DNA from: Amycolatopsis endophytica
GTDB taxonomy: Bacteria > Actinomycetota > Actinomycetes > Mycobacteriales > Pseudonocardiaceae
Reading direction: 5' to 3'
Assembly (NCBI RefSeq): GCF_013410405.1
Contig: NZ_JACCFK010000001.1
Coordinates: 868,001-932,000, forward strand
Length of the DNA stretch: 64,000 nt
Shown: positions 41,975 through 51,039 of the stretch, piece by piece
Position numbering within the stretch: position 1 is the first letter of the stretch
Layout of the letters: the number at the start of each line of letters is the position of its first letter
The notes under the pieces: generated by a model
What the model was told of the DNA's origin: nothing
Seen by the model: only the letters and a program-made list of their open reading frames with translations
The model's database searches: none
Position numbers and translations under genes: made by a program

Positions 41975-43788
41975 TGCGCAGCGTCCTCCTCGAACGTGAT
42001 GTCCGCCAAATATCCCAGGGTGACCAGCTCGTCGGCGGAGTAGACACCGCGGTACCGCTCACCACCGCCGGGCTGCCCGAACCACGGCGCCGACACCGCC
42101 CGCCACACCGGCAGATCCCGCAGCACGCGGTAGCGCCGGTAACCGGCCTCACGCGCCGGTGGCGGCAGCGACCGGGAAGCGAACGCCGTGCCGTCGGGGG
42201 CGAAGACGCGGCCCCGCGGGTCACCGAACCGGTCGATGACCGTGCCCTCGGCCAGCACCTCGGGCTCGCCCTCGGCACTGCCGCCCTCGGGATACCGCTC
42301 GCCGGGCGGCCACGCGTACTCCGCCACCTCTCGGCGCTTTCCGGCGAGGAACCGGCGGTCCCAGTCGCGCTCGGGCAAGCCGCCCAGCGGGTCGTAGCCC
42401 GCGAGCAGCTCGGCGGGCGGTGGGGCGGACGGCGACGGCAGCCGGCCGTACCCGGCCTGGACCTTCGCCAGCGCGTCCTCGGTCTCGATCAGATCCGAAC
42501 GCGGGTGGTCGTGCGGCGGGAACCGCAGGCCAGGCGCGAAATCGACCTCGCACGGCGGCACCGGCAGCTGTCGCGCGGGCTTGTCGGCGGCGACCGGCAG
42601 ATGCCCGATCGGGAACATGTGGACCCGGAACAGCGCGACGATCGTCTCCTGCTCCTGACGCGGCGCACCCATCGGCGGCTGCGTCGGCTCCGGTGCCACG
42701 GGCTCGGGCTCGGGCGCGTAGTGCTGGTAGAGCTGCCGGGGCCCCGGCGCGACGGGCGCCGCGCCGCGGGCGATCGGCGGCACGGCGGGAGCGGGCGAGG
42801 CGTGCTGCGGGGGCGGGGCATAGGCCGACGGCCCCGGCGGCCCCACGACCGGCGGCGCAGGTGGCGGCGACGGCACCGCCGATTCCGAGAAACCCGCCGC
42901 GACGGTGGCGTTCGGCAGGCCCGTGGACGGCGTCGGCACGTCGTCGAAACCGGCCGAGTCCAGCAACCCGCCGTACTGCGGCATCGCGGGCGGTGTCAGC
43001 GGATCCGGCAGCTCGAGCGGGCCGGTGTCGCCGTCGGCGAAGGCGGGCTCCGGCACCACGGGAGGCACGACCGGCGGGGTCAGCGCACTACCCGGTGCCG
43101 CGGACGCCGGAGTCATCAACGGTGGCAACGGTGCGGACGGTGCGCTGCCGAGCACCGCGGGCGAGGGCGCGACCACCGGCGTCACCAGCTCCGGCGCCAA
43201 ACCCGTCACCACCCCGAGCAGCGCGCCCTGCCCGTCCGGGGTGCGGGCGCCGGGATTCGGCTCGACGACGGGGGTGACCAGCGAGCCCACCGGACCCGGA
43301 CCGAGCGTCGAGACCAGGCCGTGCGTGACGACGGCCAGGTTCGCCGCCGCGCCTTTCAGCACCGTGTCGACACCGAGGGCCGCGGTCGGGTGCCCGCTTT
43401 CGGCCGCGGCCAGGCTCGCGTCCCGGTTCTTCGCGGCCTCCGCCAGCTGCCGTACGAGCTCGACCTTCGCGGCGCCGACCTGCTCGGCCGCGTTCTCCAG
43501 CCGGTCCGCGGCCTCGGCGGCGCCGCGGGCGGCGACGGTCAGATGCCCCTTCTCCGGATCGACGAACCCGGACCAGGCGTGCCCCGCGGCCTCGCCCGCG
43601 TCGCGGGACAGGGCGGCCACAGCGCTGCCCGCGTGCTCGTCGGCTTCGGCGGCGAGCGCGGTCAGTTCACGGTGCGCTTCGCGCCAGACGCCGGCCTGCT
43701 CACGCAACCGGTCCTCGTCCGCATGCGGCCACGACAGGCCCGCCCGGGCGGCGAGACCGGCGAATTCCCGCGGTAGCTCGATACCCAT
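41971..43788 (-). CDS. type VII secretion-type toxin with C-terminal TNT NADase domain
   Basis: A 605-residue polymorphic toxin. Residues 1-180 form a long helical region with a WSGF motif, like the LXG/WXG100 trafficking domains; about 180-365 is Pro/Ala-rich; the C-terminal 150 residues form a TNT (tuberculosis necrotizing toxin) NAD-glycohydrolase: YAWPPGERYPEGGS, VIDRFGDPRGRVFAPDGTAF, YRVLRDLPVWRAVSAPWFGQ and the GQPGGGERYRGVYS motif, whose glutamine matches the catalytic Gln of TNT. The second gene of the pair downstream encodes the likely antidote, and WXG100 and YbaB-like genes lie just upstream. No signal peptide, as expected for type VII secretion. Confidence 0.85.
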   Translation of the reverse strand: MGIELPREFAGLAARAGLSWPHADEDRLREQAGVWREAHRELTALAAEADEHAGSAVAALSRDAGEAAGHAWSGFVDPEKGHLTVAARGAAEAADRLENAAEQVGAAKVELVRQLAEAAKNRDASLAAAESGHPTAALGVDTVLKGAAANLAVVTHGLVSTLGPGPVGSLVTPVVEPNPGARTPDGQGALLGVVTGLAPELVTPVVAPSPAVLGSAPSAPLPPLMTPASAAPGSALTPPVVPPVVPEPAFADGDTGPLELPDPLTPPAMPQYGGLLDSAGFDDVPTPSTGLPNATVAAGFSESAVPSPPPAPPVVGPPGPSAYAPPPQHASPAPAVPPIARGAAPVAPGPRQLYQHYAPEPEPVAPEPTQPPMGAPRQEQETIVALFRVHMFPIGHLPVAADKPARQLPVPPCEVDFAPGLRFPPHDHPRSDLIETEDALAKVQAGYGRLPSPSAPPPAELLAGYDPLGGLPERDWDRRFLAGKRREVAEYAWPPGERYPEGGSAEGEPEVLAEGTVIDRFGDPRGRVFAPDGTAFASRSLPPPAREAGYRRYRVLRDLPVWRAVSAPWFGQPGGGERYRGVYSADELVTLGYLADITFEEDAAQ

Positions 43789-43791
43789 CCG

Positions 43792-44112
43792 CTACTCCCG
43801 CGCCGCGTCGGTGATCGCCTGCTCAGCGTCCTCTTCGGACCCACGGTAGCGGCCGGAGGCAGCACCGACGGTGCCGCCGAAGCGGGTCAGCCGGGTGGAC
43901 AGGTTCCGCAGCCCGGCCAGTGTCTCGTCGGCGTGGGCGACGTGCGACGCCGCGAAACTCCGCCCGGCGGCGTCGTCGCCCCACGCCTCCTCGGCGCCGT
44001 CGAGGGCACGTTCGAGCCGTTCCGCGACCGCCGCCGCGCGGACGGCGAGGCTGTCGAAGTCGCCGGAGGAGACCGCGAGCCGGTCGGCGTCGGCCTCGAA
44101 CCCGGCGGTCAT
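43792..44112 (-). CDS. WXG100-like secretion partner
   Basis: A 106-residue all-helical protein with the turn AWGDDAAGRSFAASH, a variant of the WXG motif, between two helices. Such proteins form hetero- or homodimers with the substrate and carry type VII secretion signals. Its stop lies 3 nt before the toxin start and its ATG overlaps the stop of the YbaB-like gene (ATGA). It would therefore be made with the toxin and probably binds the toxin's helical N-terminus. No ESX machinery genes are in the window. Confidence 0.82.
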   Translation of the reverse strand: MTAGFEADADRLAVSSGDFDSLAVRAAAVAERLERALDGAEEAWGDDAAGRSFAASHVAHADETLAGLRNLSTRLTRFGGTVGAASGRYRGSEEDAEQAITDAARE

Positions 44113-44534
44113 CGGGTCATCCAGGTCTGGTCTTCGAGGCTTTCCTCGTCCGGCGCGTGACGGGGCTTCGCCGGCGCGATCTCGGTCGCGTCCAGGTCAC
44201 CGGTGCCGAGCAGCAGCGCCTGCGGGTCCGTCCCGGCGGGCAGTACGGGCGCCAGCACCTCACCGGCCCGCGCGAGCGCCCGCACGGTGGCCTCGGCCGT
44301 GATCCGCACGATCTGCTGGGCCAGCTCGCTCGGCCGGTAGCGCCAGTACGCGCCGTCGGCGACGGTGAGGGAGGTCAACGTGCCACGCGGGCCCACGGTC
44401 GCCGTGATCAGGCCGTCGGCGTCGGACGCCGAGGCGGTGACGGCGGCGAGAGCACGCTGCGTCGAGGCGAGGTCCTCGCGGCTGCGGCGGTAGTCGGCGA
44501 GCAACTCCTCCACCTGTGCCCGATGCTCGGTCAC
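44109..44534 (-). CDS. YbaB/EbfC-family protein
   Basis: A 141-residue protein with the YbaB pattern: a helix (VEELLADYRRSREDLASTQR), a three-stranded core (ADGLITATVGPRGTLTSLTV) and a second helix. Classical YbaB binds DNA, but YbaB-like genes are common at the head of actinobacterial type VII effector operons, where their job is unknown. GTG 44534 has GAGGAGG 7 nt upstream and is the first gene of the four-gene toxin operon. Longer upstream extension in the same frame overlaps nothing protein-like. Confidence 0.82.
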   Translation of the reverse strand: MTEHRAQVEELLADYRRSREDLASTQRALAAVTASASDADGLITATVGPRGTLTSLTVADGAYWRYRPSELAQQIVRITAEATVRALARAGEVLAPVLPAGTDPQALLLGTGDLDATEIAPAKPRHAPDEESLEDQTWMTR

Positions 44535-44728
44535 GGCACCCCTCCTCGCGAGTACAGCAGTCGGCTCGGACTCGGACGCGCGGCGAGGCGCTCCGGTTCC
44601 CCCTGGGATCAAGGTTGCCTCACGGCACCGGAGTACGCATGGCGCCGGGGGCGGTTTCCGAGCAGCCCCAACGGTTTCCCGACGCCCTGTGATCACCGCT
44701 GAGCAACAATCGCTGGATCGGGTGACGC

Positions 44729-45274
44729 TCAGCGCACGCCACGTCCGTGTGGCTGCGGTCCCTGCTCGCCGGGGAAGTCGTCGTACGGGTTGTCGTTGAC
44801 CTGCCGGTAGATCATCGTGTGCACGCGCTCGACGCGCGGGATGTCCTCGAAGCGCAGCGGCTCGTCCGAAGCGGACTCGATCACCAGGGTGCCGCAGCCG
44901 AAGAGCCGGTCGACGATGCCGTGCTCGAACTGCACGCTGCTGATCCGGCCCAACGGGATGTCGATGCCGGTGCGCTTGATCACGCCCTCGCGCACGATCA
45001 GCCGGTCGGTCGTCACGATGAAGTGGGTGGTGCGCCACCGGATCAGCGGCACCAGGAAGAACCAGACGATCAGCACGACGGCGACCACGGCGACGGCGAT
45101 GCGCGCGACGTCGTTCCACGGCGACGGCGCGTCACCGGCGAGCGTGACGAGCCAGATGCCCAGCCCCAGCGTCACGAGGAACCCGGTCACCGGCCAGATC
45201 AGCATCTTGGCGTGCGGATGGCTGTGCACTATGACCTGCTCGTTCTCGCTGAGCAGATCGTCGGGGTAGGCCAC
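44729..45274 (-). CDS. PH-domain (bPH2-type) membrane protein
   Basis: A 181-residue protein with two membrane helices (about 30-80) followed by a bacterial PH domain: THFIVTTDRLIVREGVIKRT and IPLGRISSVQFEHGIVDRLF. It corresponds to Rv3278c, next to birA. Role unknown; members may act in membrane stress. GTG 45274 is chosen because GAGAGGAG lies 6 nt upstream; a GTG at 45301 overlapping the birA stop has no ribosome site. Confidence 0.85.
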   Translation of the reverse strand: MAYPDDLLSENEQVIVHSHPHAKMLIWPVTGFLVTLGLGIWLVTLAGDAPSPWNDVARIAVAVVAVVLIVWFFLVPLIRWRTTHFIVTTDRLIVREGVIKRTGIDIPLGRISSVQFEHGIVDRLFGCGTLVIESASDEPLRFEDIPRVERVHTMIYRQVNDNPYDDFPGEQGPQPHGRGVR

Positions 45275-45297
45275 TGCGAACTCCTCTCGCGACCGCT

Positions 45298-46119
45298 TCA
45301 CCGTACCGGGCGAAGGTGGACGACGTCTCCGGCGAACACGGTGTGCCGCTTGCCGTCGTGCCCCCGCACATCGAGCTGCCCGGTCGCGTCGACGTCCTCG
45401 GCGGTGCCGACGATCGAGGCGTCACCCGGCAGCAGCACCCGGACCTCCTGTCCCAGCGTCTCGCACCGGGCCCGGTAGTCCTCCAGCAGCCCGGCCCGTA
45501 CGAGGTCGCCGCCCGCCGCCCGCCAGCGGTCCTCCCGGTCGGCGAGCGCGGCGAGCAGCAGCGCGGCGATGTCGGTGCGGTCGGTGGTGCGCGCGCCCTG
45601 TTCGGCCAGCGACGTGGGCAGCAGTCCGCCCGCGCCCGCTTCGACGCCGGGGCCGAGGGGCCGCACGTTGAGCCCGATGCCGAGCACCACGGCGAGCTCG
45701 TCCCCGGCGACGGCCTCGGACAGGATGCCGGCGCACTTCCCGCGGTCCGGTCCGGCGAGCACGTCGTTGGGCCACTTGAGGACCGCGTCGACGCCCAGTT
45801 CGGCGGTCACGTCGGTCACCGCGAGCCCGGCCGCGACCGCGAGCGAGCCCAGTCCGCTGAACGGCACCTCGGCCGGGCGCAGCAGCACGCTCAGGTAGAC
45901 GCCACTGCCCTTGGGCGAGGCCCACAGCCGGGCGCGCCTGCCGACGCCGGAGGTCTGCTCCTCGGCGATCAGCACGGTCCGGTCGGCAGCGCCCTCGACG
46001 CCGGCTCTGCGCAGGTCGGCGTTGGTGGATCCGGTGCTGGGCACCACGTCCAGAGCCGCGTACGGCCCCTGCGGGGCGAGCAGTTCGGCACGCAGCCGCC
46101 CGGCGTTGATGGCGTTCAT
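45298..46119 (-). CDS. birA: biotin-acetyl-CoA-carboxylase ligase
   Basis: A 273-residue enzyme that makes biotinyl-AMP and loads biotin on carboxylase carrier proteins. STGSTNADLR, TSGVGRRARLWASP (the biotin-binding loop, here a variant of GRGRxG) and LKWPNDVL are diagnostic. No N-terminal DNA-binding domain, so it is not a repressor, as in Rv3279c. The ATG at 46119 lacks a Shine-Dalgarno but follows a leaderless-type -10. In mycobacteria accD5 follows on the other strand; here an NlpC/P60 gene takes that place. Confidence 0.94.
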   Translation of the reverse strand: MNAINAGRLRAELLAPQGPYAALDVVPSTGSTNADLRRAGVEGAADRTVLIAEEQTSGVGRRARLWASPKGSGVYLSVLLRPAEVPFSGLGSLAVAAGLAVTDVTAELGVDAVLKWPNDVLAGPDRGKCAGILSEAVAGDELAVVLGIGLNVRPLGPGVEAGAGGLLPTSLAEQGARTTDRTDIAALLLAALADREDRWRAAGGDLVRAGLLEDYRARCETLGQEVRVLLPGDASIVGTAEDVDATGQLDVRGHDGKRHTVFAGDVVHLRPVR

Positions 46120-46126
46120 GGGAGGC

Positions 46127-46132
46127 AGCCTA
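46127..46132 (-). promoter_or_regulatory. leaderless-type -10 of birA
   Basis: On the minus strand TAGGCT is followed by 7 nt and the birA ATG. There is no Shine-Dalgarno in those 7 nt, so translation probably begins at the 5' end of the mRNA. Confidence 0.45.
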
Positions 46133-46221
46133 GAAGTGCCGTTCGTGACTCCACGAGGGGTCCACTCGTTGGATCTCCGTGACTCGAGCACTCGTTGTCT
46201 TTTAGTGTTGGCGAGGTGACC

Positions 46222-47349
46222 ATGCGTTTCGGATCCTGGGGGAGGGCGGCCGCCGGGCGCGCCCTGATCGCGCTGATCCTCGTCGCGGCCGTCGGCACCT
46301 GCGGCTGGCTGCTGCTCGAACCACCGGAGGAACAGGTACGGGCGGCCGCCGACGTCGTGCCGCCCGCGCAACCGGAGGGCAACGCGGCGGTCGCCGCCGC
46401 GCCCACCACGCTGGAGCCGAACGCGCCGGTGCAGGCACAGGCGCCACGGGAACAGGGCCCGAGTGAGCTGGAGAAGTGGGCGGCCGGGCTGAGCGGTCCG
46501 CTGGACATCCCGGAGCGCGCGCTGATCGGGTACGCGACGGGCGAGCTGACGCTGCGCGACGAGGACCCCGGCTGCCACCTGTCGTGGGTCACGCTCGCGG
46601 GGATCGGCAAGGCCAGTTCGGACCACGGCCGCTTCGGCGGCGGTTCCCTGAACGCCGACGGCACGCTCGCGAAGCCGCTGGGCGCGGTGCCGCTGACCGG
46701 TGCCGCCGGTGAGGCCGCCACCGAATCGCGCGGCGGTCCCATGCAGCTGACGCAGGCGGAGTGGCAGCGCGCGGGTGGCGAGGGGAACCTGCAGGACATC
46801 GACGACGCGTCGGTCGCGGCCGGCCGCACGCTGTGCGCGGACGGCACGGATCTGCAGTCGGGCCAGGGCTGGTGGAACTCGATCGACGACTACCGCGACT
46901 CCGACCTGTTCCGGCAGCAGGCGCTGGGCAACGCGCAGCTGTACGCGCAGCTCTCGCTCGACCCGGCGTCGGCGTCCACGCCCTCGGTGCGGGCCACCCG
47001 GTTCGCCCTCGACCAGCTCGGCCTGCCCTACGTGTGGGGCGGCAACGGCCCGGACACCGGCGCGGCCGGGTTCGACTGCTCGGGCCTGACGAAGGCCGCC
47101 TACGACGCGGCCGGCCTGGACCTCCTGCGCACGGCCGACATGCAGTTCCGGTCCGTGCCATCGGTCACCGAGCCGGAGATGGGCGACCTGGTGTTCTACG
47201 GCAACCCCGCGACGCGCATCCACCACGTCGGCCTCTACCTCGGCAACGGCCTGATGATCAACGCACCGCAGCAGGGCATGGCCATCCAGATCGCGACGTA
47301 CCGCAAGGCGACCGACGACTACGCGGGCGCGGGACGACCGTCGATTTAG
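46222..47349 (+). CDS. NlpC/P60 cell-wall hydrolase
   Basis: A 375-residue exported protein: membrane anchor at about residues 12-33, Pro/Ala linker, a lytic-transglycosylase-like region (LIGYATGELTLRDEDPGCHL, SWVTLAGIGKASSDHGRFGG, PMQLTQAEW) and an NlpC/P60 endopeptidase with Cys286 in AGFDCSGLTKAAY and His335 in RIHHVGLYLG. It would cut both glycan and peptide bonds of peptidoglycan. ATG 46222 follows GAGG by 5 nt; two upstream in-frame starts are less well placed. Confidence 0.88.
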   Translation: MRFGSWGRAAAGRALIALILVAAVGTCGWLLLEPPEEQVRAAADVVPPAQPEGNAAVAAAPTTLEPNAPVQAQAPREQGPSELEKWAAGLSGPLDIPERALIGYATGELTLRDEDPGCHLSWVTLAGIGKASSDHGRFGGGSLNADGTLAKPLGAVPLTGAAGEAATESRGGPMQLTQAEWQRAGGEGNLQDIDDASVAAGRTLCADGTDLQSGQGWWNSIDDYRDSDLFRQQALGNAQLYAQLSLDPASASTPSVRATRFALDQLGLPYVWGGNGPDTGAAGFDCSGLTKAAYDAAGLDLLRTADMQFRSVPSVTEPEMGDLVFYGNPATRIHHVGLYLGNGLMINAPQQGMAIQIATYRKATDDYAGAGRPSI

Positions 47350-47771
47350 GACCCGCCCGGTCGTGCGCGGACCAGCCGACACCGACGTTCACCGTCGGCG
47401 TGGACCTGCATGGAGGCGTTGTCGTGTTCGGGTCGCACGGAGCCGTCGACGACCGCGTAGTGGACTGCCGAGACGATCACCGCGGCTGGTCGACCGAGCG
47501 GCCACGCGCACCCCCGACACCGACCACGCAGCAGCCGAGAGCCTGCTCGCTTCGCTGGCCACGGTCGCCCGGCAGGTCGTGACCACCACCCCGGACAGCG
47601 ACCGGACCCGCGCCGGTGACGGGCACTGGTAGCCCAAGCCCGCACCGTGATCAGCGGTGGTCATCCCGCGGGTCGATCACACCGCCATGGCCAGCGCGGT
47701 AGGTGCAACCGATGTGGTCCCACTGGCCATGGAAGCTCCGGCAGTCGCGGAGCCCGCGGTCTCGGCACCTC
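47350..47771. other. 422-nt gap without a supported gene
   Basis: Between the convergent NlpC/P60 and XRE genes several short frames are open, but none has a ribosome site, a recognisable motif or consistent third-position GC. The stretch GVDLHGGVVVFGSHGAVDD in one frame looks vaguely protein-like and may be the trace of a lost gene. No clear hairpin or repeat was seen. Confidence 0.5.
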
Positions 47772-48608
47772 TCACGAGATGGAACGCAACCGCCCGCTGG
47801 ACTGGCGGTGGAGCTGCTCGACGGTCTGGGCCGTCGGGTCGTCCGCGGGCAGGAAGACGACGAGTTGCTGGTCGTCGGCGGGCAGTTCCAGCGTCTCGCG
47901 CGTCAGCCGCAGTTCGTGACCTGACGGGTGGTTGAGCCGCAGATCGCCACGTCGTGGCAGCTCGTGGCGGTTCAGCCTGCGGGTGAAGTCGGAGCCGGCA
48001 AGGGGAATGAGCTCGGCGGTGAGCCATTCGAGGTTTTCGGCGGAGGGTGCCAGCCACAGGTCGAACGCCTGCTCGTCGGCGACGGCCTCCCAGTCCGGGA
48101 AGAAGGCACGGGCCCTGGGGTCGGTGAAGACGTAGCGGGTGACGTTCGGCGGGTCGGCGTCGAGCAGTCCGGTTCCACTGGTGAGCGCCGCGTAGGTACT
48201 GGTGTGGGCGAGGATGTCGCCCAGCCGGTTGGTCACGATGGCGATGCCCGGTTCGAGCATGCGCAGCGTGTCCATAACGGACGGTCGCACGTGACGGCGC
48301 GGCGGCGCGGGCTTGAAGTGGGCGGAACATTCGTCGCCGGTGATCTTCGCGAGGTAGCGCAGGTGGTTGCGCTCCGAGGCAGCGAGGCTGAGCGCGTCGG
48401 CGATCGCGTTCACGACCGCGGCCGACGGATTGCGGTCGCGCCCTTGCTCGATGCGGGCGAGGTATTCCACGCTGATACCCGCCCGCGCGGCGAGATCAAG
48501 GCGGCGCAGTCCTGGTGACCGACGGCGGCCGCGGTCCGGCAGTCCCACGGATTCCGGCTGGGTACTGTCGCGCTTGGCCCGGATGAAATCCCCCAACGGC
48601 GTACCCAT
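47772..48608 (-). CDS. XRE-family regulator with MmyB-like ligand domain
   Basis: A 278-residue regulator. Residues about 30-85 form a Cro/C1 helix-turn-helix (LDLAARAGISVEYLARIEQG, SAAVVNAIADALSLA); the rest is the PAS-like MmyB ligand-binding domain (VTNRLGDILAHTSTYAAL, FFPDWEAVADEQAFDLWLAP). In actinobacteria such regulators often control a divergent dehydrogenase or transporter, here the MFS gene 146 nt away. ATG 48608 is the start; longer frames upstream are not supported. Confidence 0.9.
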   Translation of the reverse strand: MGTPLGDFIRAKRDSTQPESVGLPDRGRRRSPGLRRLDLAARAGISVEYLARIEQGRDRNPSAAVVNAIADALSLAASERNHLRYLAKITGDECSAHFKPAPPRRHVRPSVMDTLRMLEPGIAIVTNRLGDILAHTSTYAALTSGTGLLDADPPNVTRYVFTDPRARAFFPDWEAVADEQAFDLWLAPSAENLEWLTAELIPLAGSDFTRRLNRHELPRRGDLRLNHPSGHELRLTRETLELPADDQQLVVFLPADDPTAQTVEQLHRQSSGRLRSIS

Positions 48609-48710
48609 GCCACTCAATGTACGGCGCCGCCCGCCGAGTGCGCACCAGTCAGGGTAGCCCTGTGCGGGCCAGCCCAAGCACGGCCTGGTTGTCGCCGTAG
48701 TGTGGCTCGA

Positions 48711-48742
48711 TCATCGTCGTATGGAGAACAGTCACACGATGA
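48711..48742. promoter_or_regulatory. inverted repeat between XRE and MFS genes
   Basis: TCATCGT and ACGATGA, 7-bp arms 18 nt apart, end 12 nt before the MFS start codon. Possible binding site of the XRE regulator. Long spacer, so weak support. Confidence 0.3.
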
Positions 48743-48754
48743 CGGCCTGCTGAC

Positions 48755-49990
48755 GTGAGTTCCGCGGTGGACACGACGCAGCCGGCGCGGCGTTCCGGTC
48801 AGGCGCTGCTGGTCTGGGGATTACTGGTGGTAGCGGCGAACCTGCGGCCGAGCCTGACCGGCGTCGGGCCGTTGCTGGATCGCGTGCAGGCCGGCCTGGG
48901 ATTGTCCCCGGCCGTGGCCGGACTGCTGAACACGGTGCCGCTGCTGGCGTTCGCGGTGGTATCGCCCATGGTTCCGCGGCTGGCCGCGCGGCGCGGACCG
49001 GAGCGGGTCCTCGCGGGTGGGCTCGTGGTGCTGACACTCGGGATCGCGATCCGATGGATCCCGGCGACAGGCAGCGTGTTCGCCGGGACCGTGCTGGTCG
49101 GGGCGGGCATCGCGGTGGGCAACGTGCTGCTGCCGAGCCTGATCAAGCGCGATTTCCCCACCAAGGTGGGCCTGCTGACCAGCGCGTACGCCACGGTGAT
49201 GGGCGGGGTTGCGGCCGTGGCCTCCGGGATCGCGGTGCCGGTCAGCGAGGTCGTGCCTGGCGGGTGGTACGCCGCGCTGGGCTGCTGGATCGTGCTCGCG
49301 CTGGTGGCCATCGTGCTGTGGCTACCCCAGCTGCGGACCCCACCACCGGTCCCGGCGACGGTTCGCGGCGGACACCGGCTGCCATGGGGATCAGGACTGG
49401 CCTGGGCGGTCACGGCGTTCATGGGACTGCAGTCGCTGGGCTTCTACGTCATCGTGACGTGGCTGCCCGGAGTGGTCCAGGACACCGGGCTCAGTCCGGC
49501 GGAAGCGGGATGGCTGCTGTTCCTGTTCCAAGTTGTCGCGGTACTGACCAGCCTGGTCGCACCCGCGATGCTGCGGTGGGCACGTGACCAGCGCGCGGTG
49601 GCGGCGGTGAACTCGCTGATCATGCTCGTCGGCTACGTCGGCCTGCTGACGGCACCGGAATGGGCACTGGTGTGGACGATCGTCCTCGGGCTGGGCGGCG
49701 GCGCCTGCCTGGTGCTGGCGTTGGCCTTCCTCGGCCTGCGCGCGCGCGATGCGGCCGGAGCGGGCGCGTTGTCGGCGATGGCACAGTCGATCGGTTACCT
49801 GCTGGCGGCGGTCGGGCCGGTGCTCTTCGGTCTGCTGCACTCCGTCGGTTCGGGCTGGCGCGCACCGCTGATCCTGATGTGTGCCGCCGCGGTCGGCCAG
49901 GCCACCGTCGCGATGGTCGCCGGCGGAGGCACAGTACCCGCAGCCGACGACCACCGGACACCCGATCACACGCCTTCGCCCGCACGTTGA
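48755..49990 (+). CDS. CynX/NimT-type MFS transporter
   Basis: A 411-residue protein with 12 predicted membrane helices. LRPSLTGVGPLLDRVQAGLG near the start and FPTKVGLLTSAYATVMGG are typical of the CynX/NimT group, which exports or imports small anions and nitroimidazole-like compounds. Divergent to the XRE gene, which may regulate it. GTG start at 48755. Substrate unknown. Confidence 0.9.
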   Translation: MSSAVDTTQPARRSGQALLVWGLLVVAANLRPSLTGVGPLLDRVQAGLGLSPAVAGLLNTVPLLAFAVVSPMVPRLAARRGPERVLAGGLVVLTLGIAIRWIPATGSVFAGTVLVGAGIAVGNVLLPSLIKRDFPTKVGLLTSAYATVMGGVAAVASGIAVPVSEVVPGGWYAALGCWIVLALVAIVLWLPQLRTPPPVPATVRGGHRLPWGSGLAWAVTAFMGLQSLGFYVIVTWLPGVVQDTGLSPAEAGWLLFLFQVVAVLTSLVAPAMLRWARDQRAVAAVNSLIMLVGYVGLLTAPEWALVWTIVLGLGGGACLVLALAFLGLRARDAAGAGALSAMAQSIGYLLAAVGPVLFGLLHSVGSGWRAPLILMCAAAVGQATVAMVAGGGTVPAADDHRTPDHTPSPAR

Positions 49991-50026
49991 GGCGGTCCTC
50001 GTGGCTCCTCTGAAACAGTCGAGCAG

Positions 50027-50944
50027 TCAGGGGCGCACGCGGATGACGGTCTTGCCCTTGCGTCGCTGGGCGGGGTTGAGCGCGGGGATGGCGTCGTCGA
50101 GGGTCGCGACGGTTCCGATGTGCGTGCGAAGGCGTCCGTCCCGCACCCGTTCGACGATCTCCGCCAGCTGGCCCGGGACCGACTCGACGACGAAGTCGAT
50201 CGCGAGGCCGTCGGTGGGGCGGGCCTCGGCGGGCCCGACCACCGACACCAGCGTCCCGCCGGGCCGGACGATGCGCGCCGAGCGCCGCTGGACGTCGCCG
50301 CCGATGACGTCGAAGACCAGGTCGACCCCGCCGATGTCGTCGAGATCGTCGTGGTCGAGGTCGAGGAACTCGTTCGCGCCGAAGTCGAGCGCCGCCTGAC
50401 GGTCCGCCGCCCGCCCGGTGCCGATGACGTGGGCGCCGAACTCCCGGGCGAGCTGTGTCACCACGGAGCCGACCGCGCCGGCGGCGCCGTGGGCGAGGAC
50501 GGTCTGCCCGGCCCGAAGGCGACCGTGCTGCAGCAGACCCTGCCACGCGGTCAGGCCGGAGATCGGCAGACTCGCGCCGACCGTGAAGTCGACGTTCCCT
50601 GGCAACGGCGCGAGATTGCGTGCCTCCACGGCCGTGTGCTCGGCCAGGGTTCCGTCGCGGTGCCAGTCGGTGATCCCGAACACCCGCTGTCCCAGCGAAA
50701 GTCCCGTCGTGCCGTAGCCGAGAGCGGTGACGACCCCGGCGAACTCGTGGCCGATGATCGCCAGGACCCGATCGTGACCGGAGCGATCGACCCAGGTCGA
50801 AGGCCACTCCCACTCCGCGGGGACGAAGCCCGACGCCTGGACTTCGACGACGACGTCATTGATCGCCGGCGATGGCTCGGGCCGGTCCATCAGGGTGATT
50901 CCGGCTGCTTCCGCGGCCTGATCCGTCGCGACGATGGCTTTCAT
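50027..50944 (-). CDS. NADPH:quinone reductase-like zinc-independent MDR oxidoreductase
   Basis: A 305-residue medium-chain dehydrogenase/reductase: IGHEFAGVVTALG, HGAAGAVGSVVTQLA (nucleotide loop), no zinc-binding cysteines, and a C-terminal RRKGKTVIRV. It would reduce quinones or enones with NADPH. ATG 50944 has GGAGG 6 nt upstream. It is divergent from a TetR gene, with two matching operators between them, so it is the likely target of that repressor. Confidence 0.9.
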   Translation of the reverse strand: MKAIVATDQAAEAAGITLMDRPEPSPAINDVVVEVQASGFVPAEWEWPSTWVDRSGHDRVLAIIGHEFAGVVTALGYGTTGLSLGQRVFGITDWHRDGTLAEHTAVEARNLAPLPGNVDFTVGASLPISGLTAWQGLLQHGRLRAGQTVLAHGAAGAVGSVVTQLAREFGAHVIGTGRAADRQAALDFGANEFLDLDHDDLDDIGGVDLVFDVIGGDVQRRSARIVRPGGTLVSVVGPAEARPTDGLAIDFVVESVPGQLAEIVERVRDGRLRTHIGTVATLDDAIPALNPAQRRKGKTVIRVRP

Positions 50945-50973
50945 CGGTACCTCCATGTATCCGATCCATATTT

Positions 50974-51031
50974 TGGGCCTCTCAGCCCATTAATGGCAGT
51001 GAACACGCCCCCGAGTGGGCTGTCAAGCCCA
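50974..51031. promoter_or_regulatory. two matching operators, TGGGCY-N4-AGCCCA
   Basis: TGGGCC-TCTC-AGCCCA (50974-50989) and TGGGCT-GTCA-AGCCCA (51016-51031) share the same 16-nt pattern, with centres 42 nt apart (four helical turns), in the gap between the divergent oxidoreductase and TetR genes. They are strong candidates for TetR binding sites that control both genes. Confidence 0.7.
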
Positions 51032-51039
51032 ATTCGCGG

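Noticed and set aside
43792..44112. Reading the WXG100-like protein as part of a full ESX secretion system
   Set aside because: No EccC-type ATPase, EccD, EccE or mycosin gene is in the window; only the substrate cassette is present.
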